A DNA stretch of 22,450 bases from Larix sibirica. Taxonomy: Eukaryota > Streptophyta > Pinopsida > Pinales > Pinaceae. Positions within the stretch are counted from its first letter, which is position 1; each line of letters starts with the position of its first letter. Shown piece after piece: positions 10,320-19,720 of this stretch. The position numbers were made by a program, and so were the translations under genes. The notes beneath the pieces are model-generated. The model saw only the letters and a program-made list of their open reading frames with translations, was not told the origin of the DNA and made no database searches. The stretch covers positions 1-22,450 of the forward strand of contig NWUY0300069142.1 of assembly GCA_004151065.3 (NCBI GenBank), written 5' to 3'.

Positions 10320-11000
10320 GCCTTAACATTCAACGAATAGGTGAGGGAATTGCTCCCTCAGTCTTCCCTTCCTGTTCCACCTGGTTTTTTCATATTCTTG
10401 GACTAATTGGTGTACCTGTTGAAGCTTCTGGATGAAAGGAACCATTGTTCAGTCGACTACCTCTACCTATCTATCTGTTTGTGGATAGAAAGCAATACTT
10501 ATATTCAGTTGAAAGAATGGGAGATTAGTTTTCTCATAAGTGGCCTGCTTTTTACATGGCATCAATATACACATATCCATCACTACATGAACCATTTTTT
10601 ACATAGTCAATCCCCCTACAAAATCCATGGAGATACTCTCCCAAGGATGAGAAGAAATAGAGAGTGATGTGTACAACCCCAATTTTCTGTTAGCGGGCTT
10701 ACAAAATCACAACACACACCCATTTACATTCATGGTTACAATCATTTCCATCCAATACAAATGAAATAAAATCCTCTCTACCCATAAATGCCCAAATACA
10801 TGAGAAGTGCAAGCTTCTCCAATTACATGCACTTTCTTCAAGGTAGGAATAAAAAGGTTCCCCAAATGGTAGAGTAGCTTTTCCTGTAAATCAAACCTCT
10901 TCATCTGCAAACCATGGATTAGCCCCTCACATGCACCTCTGGAAACTTCATCAATAGCATATCATTCAACATAGTTGACATGAGCTAAGGAAGCATTCTT
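10320..11000 (-). pseudogene. Gypsy integrase remnant
   Basis: In minus-strand order: a linker (LLYHLGNLFIPTLKKV, about 10830-10880) and an HHCC-type zinc domain with GEACTSHVFGH and GCVL-x-FCKPANRK (about 10690-10825), where the first His appears lost (EACTS for the usual EAHTS). Next comes WESISMDFVGG (10642-10610) with the first catalytic Asp, and MCILMPCKK. FYPQTDRQVEVVD (about 10453-10490) includes the last catalytic-region Glu. QKLQQVHQLVQEY lies just before the 3' LTR. The core between the first and last blocks is shortened and frames change several times, so it is not functional. Integrase joins the cDNA to target DNA. Confidence 0.85.
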
Positions 11001-11136
11001 CAAAAATAATAGACGCGGAAAAAGGAGGTCTAAAAAGCATATCTTCTCTCATGGAATCAATCTTGAATGGTTGTTACAGGTCTGGCAAGGCTGATATTGG
11101 TTCTAGACTGATCTTCTCTTTCACGATGTCAGAAGC

Positions 11137-11738
11137 TTATTGTTGCTTTCCTCCCCATTGAGAGGCTTGTCCCATATCAAGAAATTCCTTCTTATGATCA
11201 GAAGCATCATTAGACTTATCAAGGTCTTTTGCTTTTACAACCATAAGCACAAGGGGATTTATAGAATTGATAACTCTCTTCATGTGCCCTGCACTAAGTG
11301 ATGAGTTAGCTTCCATGCTATGAGCTCTAATAATATATTCCACTCCATCTTTTGTGAGATGGTATTTTTTCTCCATTTGGAAGAAGATAGCTTGTATGTC
11401 ATAAATATAAGGACCCCCAAGTACAATACCACATACAACCAAAGGAACCACATCCAAATCAACCTCATCTATCAACTTAGAAGCAATGGGAAACCTGAAC
11501 CTACATTGCTTGGTAACCTGAAGTTATGCATTGCCATGCACCCAACTGAGAGGGTAAGGTTTCTGGTGAGGCCTTGTTGTTAGTCTCAATTTCTTCACAA
11601 TCTCCTTGGATATCAAATTAAATTGTGATCCCGAATCAAACGTAGTTTCCACTTTCATGTGCTTTGGCACTAACCTTATGTGGAACAATTCACTTCTTCT
11701 TCTATAATTTTCAAGAGATGGAACTGTAGAACTTGAAC
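11137..11738 (-). pseudogene. Gypsy aspartic protease region
   Basis: The frame following the N gap shows FHIRLVPKHMKVETTFDSGS, then QFNLISKEIVKKLRL. The catalytic triplet Asp-Ser-Gly lies at 11637-11629; DSG in place of DTG is common in this gypsy group. After a stop near 11524 a frame at 11475-11137 continues with LDVVPLVVCGIVLGGPYIYD and the linker KYHLTKDGVEYIIRAH, typical of the stretch between protease and RT. The frame ends at 11137 and the RT that should follow is absent. The protease would release mature gag and pol proteins. Confidence 0.85.
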
Positions 11739-12000
11739 NNNNNNNNNNNNNNNNNNNNNNNNNNNNNNNNNNNNNNNNNNNNNNNNNNNNNNNNNNNNNN
11801 NNNNNNNNNNNNNNNNNNNNNNNNNNNNNNNNNNNNNNNNNNNNNNNNNNNNNNNNNNNNNNNNNNNNNNNNNNNNNNNNNNNNNNNNNNNNNNNNNNNN
11901 NNNNNNNNNNNNNNNNNNNNNNNNNNNNNNNNNNNNNNNNNNNNNNNNNNNNNNNNNNNNNNNNNNNNNNNNNNNNNNNNNNNNNNNNNNNNNNNNNNNN
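11739..12000. other. Assembly gap (262 N)
   Basis: All bases are N. The gap falls between the end of gag (LNPTSLDEASV) and the protease, where a gag zinc knuckle would be expected. Reading frames that appear to span it are not evidence of coding. Confidence 0.99.
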
Positions 12001-12873
12001 CACACTTGCTTCATCCAAACTAGTAGGATTCAACAACAACAAAGTATGACGAAGATAGTTGTGAAGTGCACCAATATATTTCAACATTGTTTGGAGAGTC
12101 TAAAGAAACATTCAATTCAAGTGCCTTCTTCCTAAACTCTTCTGTGACACTTTGAACACTCTGACATCTGCCTTGTCTAAAACTTTTCTATTCCGTCATA
12201 TCTTTTTGAACATAACCCAATGGATAGAATTTCTTACGTAATGCAGAAGTAAATTCAAACCATGAAGAAAGGAGTTTAGCATTTTGCTTGCTACCTTTTT
12301 GAATTTTTCTTTCCCACCATACGAGGGTTGTGCCTTCCAACCAAAGAGAAGACAATTGGATCTTAACCTCTTCCTCTTTGATCTGTTGAACTCGGTAGTA
12401 AACTTCGATCTGTTGTGCCTATTTATTCAACTTATCTGCATTCGATTCCCCATTAAATATGGGCATTTAAAATTTCACATCAAGCTTCAATAACGGATTT
12501 TTAAAAACCTCTTACTGAGGCACCCTTGAATTATGAGAATGGGATGAAGAAGAAGAGCTTGAACTTGAGCTTGAGTGTGAAGGTGAAGATGGAGACTCGA
12601 GAGGATTTCCTCCACTTCCTTGATTCACCGAAGCATTGTCCTTTTCTTTTGCTTCCTTCTTCTTTGGGCCTTCTTTGCCACTCTCTCCTCATAATCTATG
12701 AACAATTTTTCTAACTTGTTTGACATCTGGTAGAAAACTTTGTGAAAATTCTTCTCAAACTCTGCAAGAAGTTCTTCATCTTCCATATTTCTTCTTCGGG
12801 GTGCACGTCCAATCTCTAGGTTGAAGGTCTCAATATTTCCTTCACATGCTTTGAGATTGGTTGTAGTAAGCAT
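12001..12873 (-). pseudogene. Gypsy gag remnant
   Basis: A capsid/nucleocapsid polyprotein remnant. The first ATG downstream of the primer site is at 12873, and an open frame with NLEIGRAPRRRNMEDEELL and a charged helical stretch (ERVAKKAQRRRKQKK) runs to about 12625. A Ser-rich low-complexity tract follows (about 12540-12610). After frameshifts, recognisable capsid sequence appears: MPIFNGESNADKLN, EVYYRVQQIKEEEVKIQL, GTTLVWWERKIQ, KFYPLGYVQKDM, SFRQGRCQSVQS and EFRKKALELNVSLD. It continues into YIGALHNYLRHTLLLLNPTS (frame ending at the gap). LVWWE, FYPLGY and the YIGALHxYLRH block are signatures of this gypsy group. Several stops and frameshifts are present. Confidence 0.9.
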
Positions 12874-12900
12874 CCACACTCACAATTCAAGTCAAGGAAA

Positions 12901-12915
12901 ACCACTTTGATACCA
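12901..12915 (-). other. Primer binding site, initiator Met tRNA type
   Basis: The minus strand reads TGGTATCAAAGTGGT three bases after the end of the 5' LTR. It matches the plant initiator methionine tRNA primer site (TGGTATCAGAGCC...) over the first eight bases, then diverges at a few positions. It fixes the element's orientation and the LTR edge. Confidence 0.85.
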
Positions 12916-13463
12916 ACATGATCCGGGCTATTTTATTTGATGACTATCATGAATATCATAAAAAGAGCATGAAATTAAACATATGTGCATCATACATGAA
13001 GAAGAATACACAAGAATGAATACACCATACAAGAAGAACACAAGACGTGATAACAAAGTTCGTCCAAGGATGGAATACGTATCTGGAGCCACTTCTCAAT
13101 GGAGAGGACTCTTCAATTATCTCAGCATAAATACATGGCATTACCTCCATCTTGACACTGGAGAAAGTCCACTACTCAGATCCAAATCTAACCGCAACAG
13201 TGACTCCGAATCGAAATTTCAGTGAAGAATGACTATAATACTAACACGTTCACCTCAAATACCAGCCATAACAGTATTCTTCTCTCTCTGCTCACAATGC
13301 AGGATTACATAGAGAAGTTGTGCCCATGAGCTCTTGGATCTTCCCAATGGAGGCACCCCCTCAATGTTGAATGGCATAGGCTTAAATAGCTTGTAGTTCC
13401 CCTTGGTGGTATCATTATCATGGAGCTATGCTTAGCCCATTTGTTGGGAATTGGTTACAACTT

Positions 13464-13471
13464 ATTTTATA
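13464..13471 (-). promoter_or_regulatory. Candidate TATA box of gypsy LTR
   Basis: The minus strand reads TATAAAAT, identical at 9308-9301 in the partner LTR even though the surroundings have diverged. A second AT-rich candidate, TATTTAA, lies at about 13388-13382. Which one sets the start is not visible from sequence alone. Confidence 0.5.
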
Positions 13472-13923
13472 AATGGCATGTCTGTTGGACCCTTGCTATA
13501 ACCACATAGACAAAAATTTGGTAGTTGATATACCAAATACATTGTTTGTTGGAAAATTGTTACCATATGGTTGTAACCATATGTACCAAATAGTACATTG
13601 TTTATGTCGAGACTTGGGACCCATCTGTCAGTAAACCCACTTGGCTCTAGTACAACGTATTAACAATATTCATACATATAACATGTTTTTTGTATGCCTC
13701 GTTGTTGGAATATTTGTTACAGTGGTTACACATATAACTATTGGTTATAACCCCTTTCCATATATACGTTGGTTGCACTTAGGATTTCCCACCAGTTTTG
13801 TGGTTATGTGCCAACCAAATTTTAAATGGGGGTTCGACCAGTCCGGTAGTCGGATTCCAACACCAGCCAATTGCCTCTCCCCCCCATACTTCATTCCACT
13901 CAAACTTAAATATAAGTTTTGAC

Positions 13924-14270
13924 ACGTGGCTATTAAGAAACAACCTTGGGCGGAATGGTTACGGCGTTGGAGTAGTGTGGCGGAGGTCACGACTTCAAAT
14001 ATTGTCATTTCTAACAAATTTTGGTCCAACAAACAAGTCCTATGTCAATGGGAGTCACCACGTGGCATCCCTCCATTGGTCCACTTCTTATGCCACGTCG
14101 AATTCCAACTAAGACAAGTGCCACGTCACCTGCCACATGTTGAAGCTAGAGAATGCCACGTCCACCAACCTTGCCACTAATATGACAACTCACCCTTCCA
14201 CATGTTATCACAGAGGGTTTCCACATAGGTGTCGCACAGGATGCATGCCATCCTTCCAGTGGTGCCACGT
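13924..14270. promoter_or_regulatory. Cluster of six ACGT-core (G-box/ABRE-like) motifs
   Basis: GCCACGT or its complement ACGTGGC occurs at 13924-13930, 14060-14066 (within the palindrome CCACGTGG, 14058-14065), 14092-14098, 14120-14126, 14155-14161 and 14264-14270. Six copies in under 350 bp lie upstream of the TATA candidate in LTR orientation. In plants this core is bound by bZIP and bHLH factors in ABA, stress and light responses. Action here is inference. Confidence 0.6.
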
Positions 14271-14469
14271 AACATTTTTTCCCCCATTTTGCACACTAAA
14301 AATCAGTGTCTTGTCAAAACTTCGGAATCTAATAACTTCCTCTTTTGGAGTCTAATTGAGGTGAAACAAACGTCATTGGAATTGTCTCGGTGAGCTCTTC
14401 GCAATGATACCATATTTGCTGAGATTTGAGGACTTTTAAATTTATTCCTTTTAAGATCCTCCTTGATCA

Positions 14470-14474
14470 GTTTC
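14470..14474. repeat. Target duplication GTTTC (right)
   Basis: Exact match to 8737-8741, directly after the GATCA end of the right LTR. LINE ORF1 sequence resumes beyond it. Confidence 0.9.
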
Positions 14475-14792
14475 CTACTACACTAAGATCTCAGAACCAT
14501 CACTAAGGAGGGAAATTTTAGTGCTTGAACAAGAGATTCTCCGAGAACCTTCACCCAATTGAACACCAAAGGAAATATCTAATCCCAAAGTATGGAAACC
14601 AAAGGCATTAGGATGATCTGTCCAATCCCACTTCCGTCCAATCTGGCCTCCCAAGCTTGTCCTCTTTCACATGTCCCCCACCCACTTCCAAGGACCACGA
14701 AGATCTAGCCAAATTCCCAAAAAAAATTCCTCTGACAATGAATCCTTGTTGTAATCTACTAGTGGCTCTAAACTCTCCATACTACCCTCCAT
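14475..14792 (-). pseudogene. LINE ORF1 N-terminal part
   Basis: On the minus strand an ATG at 14792-14790 opens MEGSMESLEPLVDYNKDSLS, and the frame continues to the gypsy insertion with one internal stop (TGA after WKWVGDM) and two stops just before the insertion. It has no domain I can name. Its position upstream of the DUF4283-like region, on the same strand and directly outside the target duplication, is the reason for calling it the start of ORF1. The true start codon and the 5' UTR (up to about 14830-14880) are uncertain. Confidence 0.6.
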
Positions 14793-14921
14793 TATCGTCA
14801 CCACCTATGACAACAATACACCTTTCAAAAGCTAATATCTAGGGTTCCACAAATCCATCATCATTCCTCATACCCTTAATATTTTAAAGTTATGGTTTGT
14901 TCTGTTTTTTTCTTAAAAATA

Positions 14922-15445
14922 ATGTTCCCCCCTAGTTTTGGGGGTTTTCCCCATTTTTCAATTTTTTTAATGATTTTGTTAGTAATGGCACTTTTTTTTA
15001 GGCTATGGTTTTAAAATTGTTGCAATTTTAATTCCCCCAAAATCAAGGTGTGTTAATGGTGCCACTACTTTTTAATTGGTGGGTTGATTTTAAAGTTTTT
15101 TATTGCAATTGTACTAGTCATTAGGCCATGGTTGCAAACGTGGTACAATTAACACTGAAAAAAAATGATTGCTATTGGGAGGACCAATTTTTTATTTGTG
15201 AATTCATATTAAGGTTTTTATTTGTGACAATACTCACTATTAAGGTCATGGTTACAAACATGTTGCAATTTTAAACTTGAAAATAGAAAAGGGTGCTACT
15301 AGTAACACCACTTTTTTATTCAAGTGTTGATTTTAAGTTTTTTTTTACAACGGGATCGATTTTTAAGGCTGTGTTTACAGCTATATTGCAATTTTAATTC
15401 CCCACCAAAAAAATTGGGAGCACCAATTTTGTATTCAGGGGTAAC
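14922..15445 (+). repeat. Degenerate ~120-bp tandem array, right arm part 1
   Basis: It begins with the head module ATGTTCCCC, then GGGGGTTTTCCCC (14940-14952) and AATTTTTTTAATGATTTT, as at 1210-1160 in reverse. The anchor AGG(C/T)CATGGTT-like word occurs at 15000, 15123, 15243 and 15366, spaced 123, 120 and 123 bp. Each unit carries GGTTTTTATT-like, CATGGTT and TTGCAATTTTAA segments and a variable (G)GGTGCTA stretch. It continues after the inserted retroelement at 16809. Confidence 0.85.
15432..15445. repeat. Target duplication of retroelement (left)
   Basis: TATTCAGGGGTAAC here matches TATTTAGGGGTAAG at 16809-16822 in 12 of 14 bases. A variable, 10-20-bp duplication next to a poly(A) tail is typical of LINE-driven insertion. 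Confidence 0.8.
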
Positions 15446-16808
15446 TTTTTTTGTGTATGAGAGAGGAGCATTCTATTACTAAAAGAAGAAAAATATGTAG
15501 ATACTGTTACAAAAACAGTCTGCCCATTGCAGAGACCAAATCAACCATCCATCACCCAAAATCATTAAAATGGCCAACCCACCGCCCCAAGACCCAACTA
15601 ACCGCTAGACCATCTTAAAATACCCCATCTCAGGCGTAAAGCCATTACATTCCTTTCCCAAACCTGGCAAAAATCCAAAGCAAGACAAACTATCCTTCCT
15701 TACATACATTGCTTCCTTGTTAAACAACCAAACCAAAACATTATCCGGCTTGAGGTTGTTACATATCCAGCACAAAACCATACTAAGGGAACTCCACAAA
15801 ACCACAAAACAAAGAGAAACAATTACTGTGTTGGTTCGACCACTGGAGGTACTAGCTCCTCCTGAAGCTCTTCCTTTCTGGATAGTGAGGGGTGCTCTGT
15901 ATCCATCGAAGGAGGCGATTTGCGGGTCGAAGAAGATGTGAAATACGCTTTGACCAAATCCATAACTCCCTCCATGTCCACTACATTACGCATCCTGTCC
16001 TCTTTAGCATTCCCAACTATCTACAGAACCAGGTCCTTAAAGCTAACCCGCTCCAACATCACCTTTGCAAGAATATGCCACAAAATCCAATACGGATCAA
16101 GGTTAGTTTCCATCCTGCGGTCCTCCATACTTCTCTGCATCTCATATTCTTCCATTTTCGAAATGGAATCATCTATATTGGACGGGACACCCTCCATATA
16201 CTCCAACCCAACTTCCTCATCCACCGCATTTCACTTAGCTTTGCTTCTCCTCCCCGATCGACTACGCATTCTTTGGAGAGGTACCATCGATATAGATCTG
16301 ACAATCGCAAGAGTATACTGATAATCCACCTCCCTAATGATGGGCCAGCAAAACCCCGACCTTCTCAGTCCCCTCACCATCACCCTCTCATCTATAAATA
16401 CTTGTCCCCAAACACTCTTCCTCAAACCGCCATTAACCAACGTAATTGATATGACAGGGAATGAATTAATGGCTATGTGCATGAGAAATCCACCATTCCA
16501 ACCCTCCTGCATCATTACTCCATAAACACCATGAAGTCTCACGTACTAGACATTCTTTCTACCACAGTTTTTAACTACCTCTGACAACGAACCAGACTGG
16601 CTCACCTCCATGGTTTCCTATCTGTATAAATACTCACATCCTCCTTTTACCTATTCCATTCCACCAGCTCCTCCTCGCACATATCTCATTTAAACCTACC
16701 CTCCTTCACCTCCCGAAACTCCAACTTCCGACACGAATTAATCCTCTCCCGGATCCACGTTGTCGATTACTTGCGGGGCCCCGACCACCTGTGCACCCGC
16801 ATCCGAGA
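15446..16808 (-). mobile_element. 1363-bp poly(A)-tailed retroelement in the array
   Basis: The insert ends in A7 on the minus strand (T-run 15446-15452) and is flanked by an imperfect 14-bp duplication. Removing it plus one duplication (1377 bp) restores a 120-bp spacing between the array anchors at 15366 and 16863, which independently confirms both edges. It is richer in G+C and CpG than its surroundings. Its 3' end (CTTCTTTTAGTAATAGAATG before the tail) looks LINE-like. It has no reverse transcriptase, so it was copied by other machinery. It could be a non-autonomous LINE derivative, a 5'-truncated element or a processed gene copy. Confidence 0.85.
15823..16611 (-). pseudogene. 263-codon ORF of unknown function, three internal stops
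   Basis: Starts at ATG 16611-16609 in a good plant start context (ACCATGG) and ends at TAA 15825-15823. The same frame stays open throughout apart from TAG 16548-16546, TGA 16233-16231 and TAG 16023-16021. It begins MEVSQSGSLSEVVKNCGRKN. A middle part contains GGFLMHIAINSFPVISITLV, WPIIREVDYQYTLAIVRSIS and a basic run MRSRSGRRSKAK. An acidic stretch follows (MEEYEMQRSMEDRR), then a Ser/Glu/Pro-rich tail (SLSRKEELQEELVPPVVEPT). I recognise no domain; the basic and acidic segments could suit nucleic-acid or protein binding, but that is a guess. All three stops could come from single C-to-T changes (CAG or CGA). It might be an ORF1-like protein of another LINE. Confidence 0.55.
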
Positions 16809-16960
16809 TATTTAGGGGTAAGTTAATTTTAAGGTTTTTTTTCACAACATTATGACGATATGAGGCCATGGTTTCAAAAGGTTGTAATTTTAACCAACCA
16901 ACAAAAAAAAAAAATTGGTAGAACCACTTGATTGATTGAAGGTTTATTTTTTGTGCTTTT
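16809..16960 (+). repeat. Degenerate ~120-bp tandem array, right arm part 2
   Basis: Fifth unit of the right array after the inserted element: AATTTTAAGGTTTTTTTTCACAAC-like sequence, GAGGCCATGGTTTC with the anchor at 16863, and GTTGTAATTTTAACC. It fades out near GGTAGAACCACTTG and the following GGTTTATTTTTTG. The second copy of the target duplication is its first 14 bases. Confidence 0.8.
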
Positions 16961-19560
16961 GGCCCAAAAATATGGGATTTTAGGGCTAGAGTTATCCTTT
17001 TTAGGTCACATTTCTTGTCAAGTTGGTAACTATGTTTCCAAATTTCTTCCCGTAATCCCATTAGAAAACTCAAACCAATCATTAGTTCAACGTGATCAAA
17101 TAATAGCACAAGGTTCCATTGTTGTCACAATGGCAACCTCCCCGTGCTTCAAGCTTGCAACAACCACCATTTTCCCTCACTATTTAGATCCATCATCTCA
17201 CATGTGTCATAATCATATAGTGATCATGATATATCATCATTACATTTCAACAACAATTCAAACCTACCCTTTACCATAGTTAGAGTTGACAAAAATGAGA
17301 ACATTCTCATAATGCTTAGATTTTGCATGTGATAGTAACCATTGTTCATTATGGAATTATTCTAGTTTCCATATCCAAGACAATTATATTTGCTACCTTC
17401 TCTTTTTTAACAAACTATTGTTCATCCAAGTGACATATGAATCTTCATGCATACAATTTGATTCATTGCCACATTCACAACAACAAATAAAATGATCACA
17501 TAATTATAGCACACAAATAGTTCAATCATTCCAATTGTTGCCATTTTTATTTGCAATGAGATTGCAAGTGAACATCATATCTATGACATAAACACAAACA
17601 CTCACCCATAGAAATGTCAAGATTCACATGTGCACATTTTATATTACAACCACTTAATGCACCATTTGAATTTAACTCAAGAATACCATATTGTTATGTC
17701 ATGTAATCCAACATGAAGAGTTGTAGGACTTAGCCAATGCTAAGCACATATTCCATGCACCTCACTAGCTATCAACCAACCATCTAGATACCTTCAACTT
17801 CAGTTAAACACAACATAAGGTTGGTATTTTCCCTTCTATATTAAATTATCCCTTGAGAAATCCTTTCCCTCCAACACTCCAATGCAAGCAAGAAGATTAT
17901 AGTCCATAACACCAATATAAGCTTGAATATAATCAGATAACCATGATGTGATCCTTGGATATCACAAGTCCATCAAGAGCATGGTCTCAAACATGGTTTT
18001 TTCACATGGTATTATTGTTTACATTTTGGACATAGGTATCACCATACCTTGGTTATAATCTCATAACCAACTGAACATGACATTATATCATAAATGCAAC
18101 AAAGATTCAACAATTTTATATGTGCAAAGTATTATACCTTTGGCATGCTTTCTTTGGTATCAATCACATTCATGCACATGGATATCACAAACCCATAGCT
18201 ATGATATCAAGAATGGTTGAAGGAATTTATTACTTAAATTTTCTTCATCACATTTGTAAGGTTAGAATGATTCAACATATTTCTTTTGAATGCCACCATC
18301 CTTGATATTGCAGTGGTTGTTACAGTGGCAATATCAGAACTTGTTGCTCAAGTATATGTTGTTGTAATTTATATGTTTCTCATTAAAGAATATGTTGATG
18401 CTAGAAATTTTTCCTTTGTTGTAGTGGTTGTATCCCACATTAAAGTTGTTGAAACTAAACAAGTTGTAATGGTTGAAATTGAAAAGGTTATTTTGAAGGA
18501 TCGATGTTCTTGATTTCTTGCAATGCTCCTAGAGCCATTGCACATTTTTTAAATCTAAATCATTGAACTAATTACGTGAATAATTTGGTCAAACACATTG
18601 GTCATGTCAACGTCAAAGGATCTCCATCAAATAAGAGATTTGTGGATGCCACATGTTGCAATCTAAGGCATCCAATCCTTGTTCATGTTTGTATTTGAGG
18701 GCAATGAAGATAAAAAAAAGTTCTTCAATGCAAAAGAATATGATACAATTTGTCATTAAGTTAGATAAAGACAATTGAGTGAATTCCATTATAATTCATA
18801 TATTCAACAAAAAAACCAATACAATTATTTTTTAACTTCAAATTTGACCCAAACATATGACAAATTAAATGTCAACACTTAATACATAGATACATATATG
18901 GCTTTGGTTATTTATTTTTAAATTTAAGGAAAATAAAATCTTTAACATTTATTTTTGAAACTCGAAAAAAAATATAGATGGTCAATTAATCACCATTTGA
19001 TTCACTACTAATTGAGATTCAATGAAATTCTTTTTTTTCGAAAATTTATAATACACAATCAATGACTAACACTGCACTATTGCATTGTATATCTGTTGTT
19101 GGATTCATATCATAAAGGCTTCACATCTCGATTCCATTTGTATCCAATGATCCATGCCCAGTCTTTAGAATTTTAAAGCATGAGGTCCATGCTCCCCTTC
19201 TCTTCTCCCATCTAACCTAAATGTTTATTCATGTTTCTCTTGTTATCTTTAATACCAAAAGCTTCTACACATGGTTGTTGCCATCCTTCCTCAATGAATG
19301 GATACATGGGTTCTTAGTTTTTCTATATGACAATGCAAGCAACCACGGAATTAGTAGACTTAATATAACCTTTATGGGTGAACATTATGCTTGTACAATC
19401 ATAAATGCTAATGATGACACCAATGGAGTATATCATTAATCCCCCCCCTTTGGTAATTGAAAGGTGATAAGTATATCAAATGAATCCAAGTTTGAGATTT
19501 GGAGTCTTCTCTTCTTCATTATATACAATGGTTTTGGTTGACCACTAACCATGCTCACCA
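16961..19560. other. AT-rich stretch without recognisable genes
   Basis: I see no gene, domain or LTR edge. Short frames (for example 16932-17279 and 18286-18513 on the plus strand) are low in complexity, rich in Val/Ile or His, and match nothing I know. Probably ancient repeat DNA too decayed to name. Confidence 0.5.
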
Positions 19561-19570
19561 TGTACTTAAC

Positions 19571-19720
19571 CCTTAAGGTGCAAGAGAGTTCCATTTTGTC
19601 TTCATTAGTTTACTCCACCCCTTCAAGTGCAAGAGAGTGCATCTCTCTTTTCAATTTTGAACTTCCCCACTTTTAAGGTGCAAGGCAATACCTTTTTGAG
19701 GTCATGGACTTAATTTTCAA
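19571..19720 (+). repeat. ~50-bp tandem repeat, 3 copies
   Basis: AAGGTGCAAGAGAG, CAAGTGCAAGAGAG and AAGGTGCAAGGCAA mark three imperfect units with GTGCAAG at 19578, 19627 and 19678, spaced 49 and 51 bp. Each is followed by a pyrimidine-rich stretch. No coding function is evident. Confidence 0.7.

Larger units (their letters stand above)
8742..14469 (-). mobile_element. Internally deleted Ty3/gypsy LTR retrotransposon
   Basis: Two direct LTRs (8742-10284 and 12919-14469) flank a 2634-bp interior. A primer binding site lies next to the upstream LTR (12901-12915), a polypurine tract next to the downstream LTR (10285-10294), and GTTTC is duplicated outside. Coding remnants on the minus strand run gag, protease, then integrase right before the 3' LTR, which is gypsy order. 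Reverse transcriptase and RNase H are missing between about 11137 and 11000. The LTRs differ by roughly 13% over the first 200 bp by eye, so the insertion is old. It cannot move without help. Confidence 0.95.
12919..14469 (-). repeat. 5' LTR of gypsy element
   Basis: 1551 bp. It begins TGATCAAGG at 14469 and ends CCCGGATCA at 12919 (minus strand), giving TGATC/GATCA inverted termini. A TATA-like TATAAAAT lies at 13471-13464 (minus) and is conserved in the other LTR. Upstream, in the U3 region, six ACGT-core motifs cluster (13924-14270). The LTR would drive the element's own transcript toward 12900. Confidence 0.95.
1328..14830 (-). mobile_element. Decayed L1-type LINE, split by two insertions
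   Basis: A plant L1-clade non-LTR retrotransposon on the minus strand. The order is ORF1 (DUF4283-like domain, CCHC knuckle) then ORF2 (AP-type endonuclease, reverse transcriptase, zf-RVT, RNase H) then a 3' UTR ending in an A-rich tail (T-run 1328-1348 on the plus strand). Removing the inserts at 2579-4018 and 8742-14469 leaves about 6.4 kb, the usual size for this group. Stops and frameshifts occur in every domain, so it is inactive. The 5' end is approximate: ORF1-like sequence reaches about 14792, and no target duplication was found. Confidence 0.85.

Noticed and set aside
11524-12087. Long frames spanning the N gap
   Set aside because: The unknown bases contribute most of the length. 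Only the gag and protease ends outside the gap are real evidence.
8742-14469. Intact, potentially active gypsy element
   Set aside because: Frames are broken in gag, protease and integrase, RT and RNase H are absent, and the LTRs are strongly diverged.
1305-14850. AAGCTTTAGAGATTCC (left) against AAGCTAATATCTAGGGTTCC (right) as a LINE target duplication
   Set aside because: The match needs gaps and mismatches in AT-rich DNA and is too weak to set the LINE ends.
15892-16449. 185-residue plus-strand frame and an overlapping 133-residue frame (15920-16321)
   Set aside because: They are antisense to the 263-codon minus-strand frame of the retroelement. The poly(A) tail shows that the minus strand is the sense strand.
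690-17010. AGGTCACATTT near both outer ends of the arrays as a possible terminal inverted repeat
   Set aside because: Both copies read the same way on the plus strand, so they are not inverted, and the surrounding bases do not match.
18286-18513. Val/Ile-rich plus-strand frame resembling a membrane protein
   Set aside because: The composition comes from GTTGTTG-like low-complexity DNA, with no domain, homologous neighbour or start-site support.
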